This document shows, piece after piece, positions 10,101-22,100 of a DNA stretch of 64,000 nucleotides (the stretch's first letter is position 1; every line of letters starts with the position of its first letter). The position numbers were made by a program, and so were the translations under genes. Origin of the DNA: Ottelia alismoides (lineage: Eukaryota > Streptophyta > Magnoliopsida > Alismatales > Hydrocharitaceae); the NCBI GenBank assembly GCA_037367405.1, contig JAZKJV010010740.1, positions 186,001 through 250,000 of the forward strand, in the 5' to 3' direction. The notes under the pieces are model-generated. The model had not been told where the DNA came from. It saw only the letters and a list, made by a program, of their open reading frames with translations, and made no database searches.

Positions 10101-13100
10101 AAGGAAGCAAAGAAGGCTGTAAGCGAAGCTAAGTCAAAAGCTTGTGAATTTTTGTATAAAAATCTCGACCTTAAGGAGTGCCAGAAGGATATATTCAGGT
10201 TGGCCAAAGCAAGAGAAATAAATACCAAAAACCTTTCTCAAGTAAGATGCATTAAGGACGAGGAAGGTCACGTGTTTATTACTCAGAAGGATATAGAGAC
10301 TAGATGGGAGCAGTACTTCCATAAACTTTTCACAAGGGAAGGAAATAGAGAGATCACTTTGGGTGATCTAGCTAATAGTGAAAGTTACTTGAATCGTGCA
10401 AGCTATAGATGATTACAAAGAAAGGAAGTAGAGGAGGCTTTGAAGGTTATGAGACCTAGGAAAGGTGTAGGACCAGATGACATCCCTGTAGAAGTATGAA
10501 GAGTTTCAGGTGAGCGCAGTTTGACTTGGCTTACGAATCTATTCAATATTATTTGGCGAAGCAAGAAAATGTCTGAAGATTGGAGGAGTATCGTGGTGTC
10601 TCTTTATAAAAATAAAGGAGACATTCAAAATTATTCAAATTATAGAGGTATCAAGCTGATGAGTCACCCTATGAAAATTTGGGAACGTGTAATCGAAAGA
10701 AGGTTGAGGCAAGTTTCCAAAGTAAAGGAAAACCAATTCGAATTCATGTCAGGTCGCTCAACTATTGAAGTCATCCATTTGCTGAGGAGAAAATGGAGAT
10801 TTAAAGAGCTAAAAGGAAGAACCTCCATATGATCTTTATTGATTCGGAGAATGCTTATGATTCTGTCCCACGAGAGATATTGTGGAGAGTTTTGGAAAAG
10901 AGACAAGTACATGTCCTATACATTAACATCATAAAAGATATGTAAGATAGGGCTTTATCTTGTGTGAGGACCCTGTCTGGGAAGAGTAAGACTGACTATT
11001 TTAACATCAACATTGATTTACATCAAGGCTCAGCTTTGAGTCCATATCTTTTTACTTTGATTATGGACGAGTTGACAAGTCACATTTAGGATGAGTTACC
11101 TTGTGTATGTTATTTGTTGATGATATTGTATTGATTGACGAGACTAGATATGGAGTAAATGAGAAGCTTGAGGTCTGGAGACATGCATTGGAGACTAAAG
11201 GATTTCGTATAAGTAGGGCTAAAACGGAATATATGGAGTGCACCTTTGACGGAAGCAATGGTGAAGGAATTGAGGTGAAGATTGGTGATGATAACATTTG
11301 GAAGAGCGATTCTTTTAGATATCCGGAATTTATTTTGCAACATGATGGGGAAATTGATGGAGACGTTACTAATAGAATAAATGCAGGCTGGCTAAAGTGG
11401 ATAAGAGCCTCTGTTGTGCTTTGCGATAAGAAAAATCCTTTAAAAATTAAAGAAAAGTTTTACAAAACAGTCGTGAGACATGCTATGCTCTATGGATCTG
11501 AATGTTGGCCTGTGAACCATAGACATGTGTAGAGAATGGTTGTAGCAGAAATGAAAATGCTAAGGTGGATGTATGGACAGACACGTAAAGATCGGCTTTG
11601 GAATGAGGCAATCAGAAAAAAAATTGGTGCAGCTCCGATCGAGGATAAGATGCGAGAAAACAGCTTAAGATGGTTTGGTCATTTGCAAAGAAGATCAGTT
11701 GATGCACCGGTTAGGAGATGCGAGTGTTGGGATATTAAGCCAGCTAAGAGAGGGCAAGGACGGCCTAAGAAGTGTTGGAAAGAGACTATACGAAGGGATC
11801 TTAATTTTTTGGATATAAGCCCGAGATTGACCCAAAATAGATCTGAATGGAGGTGAAGAATCCATGTAGCCGACCCTACTTAATTGTGAGAAAAGGCTTT
11901 GTTGTTGTTGTTGTTGTTGTGTTCTGATATCTAGAATATTAGCAGAAGAATTTACGGCACTATCTTCAAAGAAATTCTTCACTGTTTCTCAATTGTATAG
12001 TGCATTTTAATTTGGACATTAAGGTATCTGACTTCAACCAGCATATTTTAATTTTTTTACCACCCATCTAAAATGGTTACTAGTAGCTTTTTGAAGAGCT
12101 TGAAAGCATCTGCAACTAAACTGTCATTAAATGATGTCTATTGTACCTTCCATTGGCTTCATGTAAATGGTCCATATGGGCTATCCTGGTTCCAGATAAA
12201 CTAGACGGTTTGCTTTGTCCACTATCAACAGCCGTATCATATATTGATCTCTCATCTCCTGTCTAAAATTGGAAAAAATCTTAAAATCCTCCATTTGAGA
12301 TTTTCAAATACAAGACTTGTTTTCTTTTTGCCATAAAATCAGAAATAACATTCAGACAAAATAAGTTGAGAAACACCCTTACTGGTAGTGGGATGGCATC
12401 CGCAGGCTTGAACTTGTTTCCTTGGGATGTTGATGCCTACACAAATGAGATAAGAGCAACTTCAGTTTATGCATCTCAAATTTCGGAATTAGCAGAAACA
12501 AATGCACGTGCCATGCTTTAGATAAAGAAAATGTATACACATATTTGCGGACCTCTTGCTTTGATGCTTCAATTGCGGCCCGAATCATTTGCTCCTCAAC
12601 ATCATCATCTATATCGATGACTTCATTAATAAGAGGAGCACTTGGTGCAGGACGAAAAGGATAATCATCATTAGTTCTCAAATTTCTAGTTGGAGGGGGC
12701 ACTAAAGAAACAGCATCTTCTTCATCATCAATAAAAATATTTCCCTGAACTGTAGATCCATGTTCGGTTATGCTTTCAGTAACATCTTGAACAGTGGGAA
12801 TCAACTGGCTGGACTGGCCGTTTCCATCTTTGACCTCTATAGGGATCTCCCTTACATCTCTGGGGTGTGAAATTCGCGGAGCACCATTTTTACGAGAACT
12901 TCTAGTACCAAAGCTGCGCGGGGGGACTACTGGATCTAACAGAGAGAAAGGGTTCGCAGCTCTTGAGGCTGGAAACAATGGGTAACGCTGCACTTCAGGG
13001 TCTACAGCTGCTTCATCATCAATGTCCATAAAATCTTCACGCGCAGTTGAAAGTGCCTGGTCCTGCATGCTGGAAATTTTGTTTGGAAAAGGATTAGTTC

Positions 13101-16100
13101 TTTCTACAAATTGAAAATATATGAAAGAAATTTAAACTATATCCATCTAAATATTTTCAAGAGAAAAAATTTAGTAAGTGTAAACTAAGTCAATATGCCA
13201 TCTTTATATTTAGCAAAAAATTTATAAACTCTAGTATTAAACACGTCCTACTGGGCAGTTGAGGTCCATGATTTCATATTCAATTAAGTATTTTGATTCA
13301 GCACTCTTCTCACCTTTTGCATTTGCATAGCCTAGCTACCTCAATGACTTTGATTTTCCAATATGACTCCATTATCAGCTATTTCCATTCTCTGCGATGG
13401 TTTGACCATCAGCCTTTCTTTCGTCCAATTAAGAGTTTAAAAGAGCATAGTGGTTTTTCACTCATCTCTAACTATCACAAGAGAACTGCATTTCCCAGAA
13501 ACTGCACCAGTATATTTCACAAGGAATAGATATTTGCATGGATACTTTTACCAAACCTTGTGTAAATGCTCAGTTTTGTTTCCTTTTGTAATTGAACACA
13601 TTTTAAAGACAGAATTTTCTGTCGCATGTAGTAACATCAGGTTCCATCTAGCACAGTGAAGCAAACTTATAAGTCACGATTGGGGTGAAGATAATGACAC
13701 TTGCAAGAAAATCCTCTTGTACTTTTGCTTTGAAAAATCGCTCATACTCGGTTAACATGTGAGATAACATAGTGAGAAGTGAAACCACTATAGAAAGCAT
13801 ATAGTCCAAGGTTGGCACCTAACATAACTGATTCTTCCCACAAACCATAGTGCAACGTTTCCAGAAATCAGGAATAGCAAACACACACATTTGCCACGAA
13901 ATTAGCCATAGCAAACAAACCATGCAAGAGCCTTCTAGCAGTAACTAGAGGATGTTATGAGCTTGTCTATTGTCAGCAACTCCAGTAATCGATTAAGGTG
14001 GTTCAACAAATATAAAACGATTAATGATATCCAACCACAAATGCCACATTCATGACTGGGTGATGTGAGCCTAACTTGTGCATATTGTTCAACTTTTCAG
14101 ATAAAATATCAAGTTGCCGCACAACAGCAAACATTGAACAAAGAAATTGCCAAAATCAAGTCACTCAAATATTTTAGGAAGTCAAAGGTGTATAGAGGAT
14201 TCAAAGATGTCAGGAATATATTACGGGAGTAGTTAAATCTCATGTTCATGTATTTGCTCATAAACATTTGGGTCTACCAAAAGGATGGTATCTCTAATAA
14301 TGATGCTTTTTCCAGTATTATTATAGGAACTAGAGAGCTAGAACACATCAATTAACAAATCACTTTCATTATAGCAAGCAACTTAAGACACTTTATTATA
14401 TTTGTTTTAATCGGATATTTTTGCCTATTTTTGTCATCTCTATTAATGTTATTAATTCAAGTATTATTATAGGAACAAGTGAGCAGGTCCACATCAATCA
14501 CCACCAAATTTATTCCTTCATGCAACTGGAGCATCTGTTAAAGGTTACTTTTATAACTAACAGATTCTTCACTATCTCTTAAATCCTCATAATATCTTCT
14601 GGAGATCATAGATATCTTTGGATATTCTATGAAATGTTCTGAGATCTTTATTACTACATTTAGATTTCACTCTACATTCATGTATTCCTATTTTGACCTC
14701 TCTATACTTACAAATAGAGTGGTAGTATATCAATGAAACACATCTTCCATTTCGCTCTACATGTTGTTAGAGCAGCAGTCTTAAACCAGTGTTTTATACC
14801 CTCTTGATCTAACCGGTTACATTCCCATAAAAAACTTAACACTACCTCACCCTGAGGCCCCCTTCAGATCACATGCAGCAGTTGCAACCACCGCACTTTT
14901 GAATACCAGTCCCCCCCCCTCCCCGGACGCAGCCTCTTAGCACCATCTTTTGAAGTCCTTTGTGGCACAATGTAGCCATGTGTATCCTGCGATGAACTGT
15001 AAGTCGCTCGCATCCTCCTCGAGGATAATGTTCTTGATTGTAGCGAGTTTTGCCACGATGCTGTAAAGTTTGTCAGTGTTTGCATTTGCCATTGAAGAAC
15101 ATGTTTTTGAGGCTAGCTTAGAACCAAAGGTCCTAAGGTAACATCATCAGCAAATAGATACGGCTAGCATTAAAAATTTGTTTTATAGTCAGATCAACAA
15201 GTTGGATGAGGCCACCTATACCTGACAGTTACGGATCTCCATAATACAGAGATCATACTAAACTATATTTTTTTGTTGGAGACAGAGCTGCATCCTGCAG
15301 GTAAAGATCGACAAGGATACAACTTGAGATGAAGACAACAACACTATATGTGTCTGATTGTTGAGTGATGTCATTCATCGAATTACAGACGATGTGATCT
15401 ACTAAAACACTGCCAATGAGATTTAGAATAATATGAGGGACTCGTATTCTCCGAAGAAGAATCTATGCCATGTGTTCCAAACAAACCATGAGATGATGTG
15501 TCTCATACAATAAGGAATCTGCTTTCCCAATACTACTTGCAGCTGAAGGTATAGAGCGAGAACTACAACTCTTTGAGACATGTCTACACTTTTGATACAC
15601 AAAATATGGCTCGATGAGAGCTTACAATAATTATTTTCTTGGATGGGTCTGACTTAGTATCAATCGTCTTCATGTGGAGAGCCTTTCAATGTTCAAGTAC
15701 ATTTTCAGAATAAAACTGATCGCGGAAAATAACACCATTTCTTGCGCACTAAATAGTCCACATCAAGGAGAATGCTAATGAGCTGTGTAACTGTGTTCAT
15801 GAGAGTTGTTGCAACATGCCCGAAGACCTCCAGAAGGCATTACAATCTTGGGTCTTGAGCCACCTAATGCATGCCTCTTCCCAAATTTTGACTGAAAGCG
15901 TTCACCTAAAGAAAAGATGCTCCAAGTCTTCAACATCCTCACCACATCACGGGCACATCATGTCCTTAGTCCCCAAAAGCATGCCCACTCGCTACTTAAT
16001 AAGCGGTTACTACCAAGCCAAAGGAATCCCTTGATTCTTTGTGGAATCCTACGCTCCCATATCAACAAACAATCATGGTGAAGCTCCTCATGTATTTCAA

Positions 16101-19100
16101 TTTCAGTCCAGGAGAAGGCCTTGTAAGCCTTCTTTACAAAGAAGCGACCATACATCCACACCCAATGATCCCTCCCGACAGACAAGCTCTCAGAACTCTC
16201 TAAGTCCATCATCATGTCGAGTAAGTATGTCAACCTCCGCTTTGAGAAGTTTATTGTGAAAAAAGAAGCTCACGCAACCATGCTTGAGCCACCGAGACGG
16301 ACAGATCCCTAACGAAGCACACAATCTGGGGTAGCACTAACAACACGAGCCAAAACCATGCTAGTCATCAAGCCAAAGGAGGAACATCTCTCAAATCCCC
16401 ACTACTAGCCTGAGTAATGTCCTCGTCTGAGGAAGGAGCTTGGAGATGTGAATCCAAAGTGAGGACGAGAGTTGGATAGACAGAGCAAACATTTCGCAAA
16501 AGATAAACATTTCGCAAAAGATGACACGGCAAGTCCTCACCCTTGCCCCAAAGCCTTAGAATCCATTTTGCGAAATGGTGTTGTTCACGTGTTCTAGCTT
16601 GAGAATGCCAAGCCCACCCTCCACCTTTCGTCGCGTCATAGTCTCCCAATCCATGAGATGGATCCAACACTTATCACGACCAGGATTCACGCTGAAAAAT
16701 TGTGTCATCTTAGCTTCAATTTTTGTTCTCATGCCTGGGGAACCACCTGTGGAGCAAAAGAACATCGGTATCACTGACAACGCATGCTTGAGAAGAACGA
16801 GCCTCCCACCTTTTTGAAAGTACTGCAGCTTCCAGTCTGCAAGCTTTCGTTCGGCCTTAAAACCCACAACCATCAACCCCTTATCAAGCGGCAACATAAC
16901 AAAATCCCAATCCACCAAAGGCATACTCGGAGACGACTCACTCAAATCACTCCAAAAAAAACATCCCATAATTTCCTCAAGACTGTGTCCAACCCCAACT
17001 AGGAGCTGCATTGAAGATAACAACAACAACAAATCCTTTTCCCACATTAAGTAGGGTCGGCTACATGGATTATATGCCTCCATTCAGATCTATCTTGGGT
17101 CATTCTCGGGCTAAGATCCAAAAAACTAAGATCCCTTCGTATAGTCTCATTCCAACACTTCTTGGGCATTCCTCACCCTCTCTTAGCCGCTCAACATCCC
17201 AACACTCGCATCTCCTCAACGATGCATCAGCTGACCTCCTTTGCAAATGGACAAATCACCTTAAGCGATTTTCTCGCATCTTATCATCGATCGAAGCTAC
17301 ACCAACTTTCCTTTTGATGGCATCAATCTGAATATGATCTTTACGTGTGTGTGTGTGTGTGTGTTCACGCATCCACCTTGGCATTATCATTTCTGCTACT
17401 TCCATTCTCTGCACATGTCTATGGTTCACAGGCCAACATTCAGATCCATAGAGCATAGCAGGTCTCACAGCTGCTTTGTAAAACTTTCCTTCGATTTTCA
17501 AAGGAATTTTCTTATCACAGAGAACGGTAGAGGCTCCTCTCCACTTTAGCCAACCTGCATTTATTATATTTGTAACATCTCCATCAATTTCCCCATCATG
17601 TTGCAAAATAGATCCCAATTATCTAAAAGAATCTCTCTTCTGAATGTTATCATCAATAATCTTAACCTCGATTCCTTCACAATTGTTTCCATCAAAAGTG
17701 CACTCCATACATTCAGTCTTAGACCAATGCATGTCTCCAGACCTTTTGTCTCCAATGCATGTCTCCAAACCTCAAGCTTCTCATTTACTCCATCTCTAGT
17801 CTCATCAGTCAACACAATATCATCAGCAAATAACATACACGAAGGTATCTCATCCTGAATGTGACTTGTCAACTCGTCCATAATCAAAGTAAAAAGGAAT
17901 AGACTCAAAGTTGAACCTTGATACAGACCAATGCTGATGTCAAAATAGTCAGTCTTCCCATACTATATCCTTACACAAGATGAAGCCCTATCATACATAT
18001 CTTTTATGAGGTTAATGTATAGGCAGGTACGTGTCTCCTCTACAAAACTCTCCACAATATCTCCCGTGGGACAGAATCATAAGCCTTCTCTAAATCAATA
18101 AAAATCATATCGAGGATTTTCCTTTTATCTCTGTAAATCTCCATTATTCTCCTCAGCAACTGGATGACTTCAATAGTTGAGCGACCTGGCATGAATCCGA
18201 ATTAGTTTTCTTTTACTTTGAAAACTTGCTTCAACCTTCTTTCGATCACACATTCTCAAATTTTCATAGTATGACTCATCAGCTTGATACCTCTATAATT
18301 GAACAATTTTGAATGTCCCATTTATTCTTATAAAGAGGCACCGCGATGCTTCTCCTCCTATCTTCAGGTGTTTTCTTGCTTCGTCAAACAACATTGAATA
18401 AATTTGTAAGCCAAGTCAAACCACGCTCACCTTAAACTCTCCAAACTTCTATAGGAATGTCATCATATCCTACACCTTTCCCATGTCTCATAACCTTCAA
18501 AGCCTCCTCTATTTACTCCCTTTGTATTGGTCTATAGCTTGCACGATTGAAATAACTTTCACTGCTACCTAGATTTCCCAAAGTGATCTCTTTATTTCCT
18601 TCCCCAATGCAAAGCTTATGGAAGTACTGCTTCCATCTAGTCTCTATATCATTTTGAATAATAAGCATGTGACCTTCCTCATCCTTAATACATCTCACTT
18701 GAGAAGATCTTTGATCTTTCTTTCTCTTGCTTTAGCCAATCTGAAGATATCCTCATGTCCCTCCTTAGAGTCGAGATTTTTGTACAAAACTTCATAAGCT
18801 TTTGACTTAGCTTCGCTTACCGCCTTCTTTGCTTCATTCTTCGCTATTTTGTAGTTTGTGATAGTTTTATTTGTTCTATCCTTAGATATAGCTTTAGAGC
18901 ATGCTCTTTTAATTTTGAGCTTCTCTTGCACCCCTCCACTCTACCCCTATGTGAACCCCTCAGGATCCGGGTACCCGTTTACGACACAATTCGCAATATT
19001 CCATTTATGACATCGCATTAAAAGTATACTTTTTATGGGGAAATTTTTTTCACGAATGAAATAATTTCATCTGACATTCACATAAACATTCATAACCACA

Positions 19101-22100
19101 AGTTCATAGAACAATTGTCACCAAAATCTCATTTCATTAACTTTCATATATTTTACATGTACAAAGTTTGACAGTTCATACAGTATCCCAAAAATTTGAC
19201 TGAAGAGAAAATAAGCATATTACATTAATAACATGACAAAAACTTGACATAAAAACACATACCTTCTAGTATAAACTCTATCTCTTGGAACCCTGTATAG
19301 CTACTGAACAACAGACTCCTTTCCTGCCATGCGTGCAAGGAAGAAAAGGAGTCACAATTGTGAATACAAACCCGTAGTTTAAAAAAATAAACAACAATTA
19401 TTTATAATGTGCAAAAGAGAGCAAGTAGAAGGTGGAATATGCACTATTTACATTTACTTGCATAAGTAAAAAGGTTTTCAAATGTTTGGTACTAAGTTCA
19501 TTTGTTCTCCCCTTTTTCCCGTTCATCCCATGTATATATATTTATATAAAGTTTAGATAAAAGACCCTAACATATAAAGATTTCATGTGTTTTAAGATCA
19601 TGATTTTGGGTCTTGGAGATCATGTTGCGGAACTTGATGGCACATGTAAATACTACATTCTTGTCATTGAGATCATGTCATGGTTTCCGATGATGGACTG
19701 ATATAATGATGACTGATTTGATCCTTAATTCTATTTACTCCTTTTTAAGTTAGTGGATAGTCCGTGGTCTTGGTCTGTGTGTAGCCTCACACTATGACTC
19801 TAAGGTATTAAACTACCTTAGGGTTGGGGGGCCTCCGTAGGCATGCGGTGTTGTGTAATGCATCCTAACTAAGTTCCCAACACGTCCACTAACTTATAGA
19901 GATTTCGAATCAGATTAAAGTCACTTCTAAACAACTAAATCTTAATTGTGATTTCCTCCAAACCTCCACTCTAACTCTCTCAGATGTAATTCTTGATGAT
20001 TTAGATGTAGATATAGATGTAGATATGGATGATCTGGATGTAGAATCGCCAAGTCTGTTTGGCGAAGAAAACTCAAGCGGTGAAGAAGCCTGCAAATGGC
20101 TCTTCCGTCTCGCCCTCTAGTTGGAAGGCCGGTCCAATAGAGGGATAGGTCTACTCCCCAACTACGCCACTGAGACGGGTGAGAGGGACTTCCCGGGAAG
20201 TCGCTCTAGAAAAACAGCCCGACCGGTAACGGGCAACCGAGCTCGTACGTAAAACTGAAAACCAAGGATCCCCCGCCTGGGTATCCTAAAACAGGGTCAA
20301 CGGAATGGTCTAAAGTCAGGATCCCAACGAGGCGTAAAAACACTGCGAGCTCGCGTAAAAACCGTGTAAAAGACTGGGATCCTAGACCCGCGCACTTGGC
20401 GGCCGCTGCCCAAACTGAGCTTCCTTTCTTCCGCCCAGGTGAGGGTCACCGCGCCCTCGCACAGTCAGATGTAGGATTCATCATGACCGACAAAATCATT
20501 ATCAGACACTACTGATTCTCAACATTTTACTTACTTGACTACTCATTTTCTTATTAATCCTTCCCGTGGTTGACTGACCGATCTGGGTATTTTGGTTAAT
20601 GATCTTAATCAATAGTCATCAACTATGGATCTAGTAATTCAATTTGGATACTGATATTCCATTATTGTTACATGACGGAAATGGAGTATATTGCACATTG
20701 TGGCTGTTAACCCATAGGTTATCTGGCCGGATTGGATACACATTTAATTCGGGTTTGATAACCGCATATTGGATTTGATATCATGCAATCCCATGAATTT
20801 GAGGTCATCTATATGTATTATTCTAGCTGAATTTCTCAGTGATTGATAATCAGATTTCGAGTCAACCTCTAACCAACTCTTTTCAACTACCGATATTTAG
20901 AATGTATGGGGGTTTAAATCATTGATGGTAGCTTTTGTTTGCTACCCAATTTTGTTGATGGGAGTCTCTACCTTTGATCAAATATATTCAACATTCACCT
21001 TGTATTTAGAGAACAAACATCTTTTATAACCAATGCTTTGGATTGTTTAAGTTTTAACTTAAACTTCATCATTTAAAAGTTTCTGAACCACTACTTGGAA
21101 TAAGTTATCTTCCTAAATAGAATTAAGGCCCTCGAATACTTGATATCACCACCACAAGTTCCAGGCAACTTTTCCCAGGAATTGTAAAATTAATAGTCCT
21201 AAGATTAGCATACATTTTTCATAAAAATATTTGTATTAAAAATACGACATGAAAGTCAGGTAGGGATAGAATGTGTAAGGATTTCTCGTGTGAGGAAGAC
21301 TGATTGGCATGAGGCATTATTGTCTCTGAATGTTACAGCTCATTGCACTTATGCGATTTTAATTTAATTTTATTTTATTTTATTTTTTTTTTAAAAAAAA
21401 CATGATGAGAGCAATACAGTATGCACCTTGATGGACTGCTATATGTTATGGGGCATATTTCTATTCTTGATCATTTATCTGTGTGTATCCTACTGATCGG
21501 ATCCATTTCCAAAATATCAGACATATAGAAATTCATGATATGAAAGAAGAGTGAAATCAATCATATTTAATAACAGCTTCTTGCTCATATCGTTATACAA
21601 GTGGAGATTTCATAGGAAAAATTTCTAACTACAGTAGTCAAATTGGTAATAACAAGTTAACGTAGTGATTTGACCAATTGCATAAAGGTTCAAATTCAGA
21701 AACGATACTATGTGAATCAGATGAGAATTTTATTTAAGGATTTCTATACTGTGTGCATGTGTTTATAGTAGAGAGAAAAAGTATTATATATATTTTTAGG
21801 AAATTACCAAATGAGATTCAGAATTCTAATTTCTTCACATCCAGATTCTTTCTTCCAAGAATAAGAATAACAAAAATCCTTCCAAAAAAATGTGGGTGTG
21901 GAGTCAAAGATATGGAATACATGTATGGCAGCAAAGAATGGGTGAGGATTATACTAAATATGATCAAATTGACATGCAAGCAGTGCTAAACTAAATAAGA
22001 TCTAAAATTTATAGTTTCAAGTTTATTTTATGAGCAGAACCCAACTATCCAGCAACATATTGCTCCATAAAAGAGGATCAATAAAGGTTCAAAAGGTGCA

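Larger units (their letters stand above)
8895..11921 (+). mobile_element. RTE-type LINE, near full length (RTE-1)
   Basis: A 3.0-kb element flanked by a perfect 16-bp TSD, TTCTGATATCTAGAAT, at 8879-8894 and 11922-11937. It has a short 5' region with repeated TTCTCGCAT words, one apurinic-like endonuclease plus RT coding region, and a (TTG)n end. There is no zf-RVT. This layout and the microsatellite tail are typical of the RTE clade. It sits in the 4.4-kb host intron, antisense to the gene. The reading frame is broken, so it is not active. Confidence 0.93.
17019..18949 (-). mobile_element. RTE LINE (RTE-2), 3' half
   Basis: From right to left this is the RT half of an RTE LINE. It covers the connector, the RT with [18 protein letters not shown] near 17840-17800, and the C-terminal MRENRLR region, ending with (TTG)n at 17019. 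The 5' half continues at 31082-32290; the 12.1-kb Tekay element separates them. The coding sequence aligns base by base with RTE-1 across the break. The whole RTE-2 has a 17-bp TSD with two mismatches (17002-17018 and 32291-32307). Several stops mark it as dead. Confidence 0.9.

Noticed and set aside
13070..13080. Alternative acceptor TTTCCAG for the 510-bp host exon
   Set aside because: It would add 7 bp and break the frame joined from the phase-0 exon at 33455-33511.
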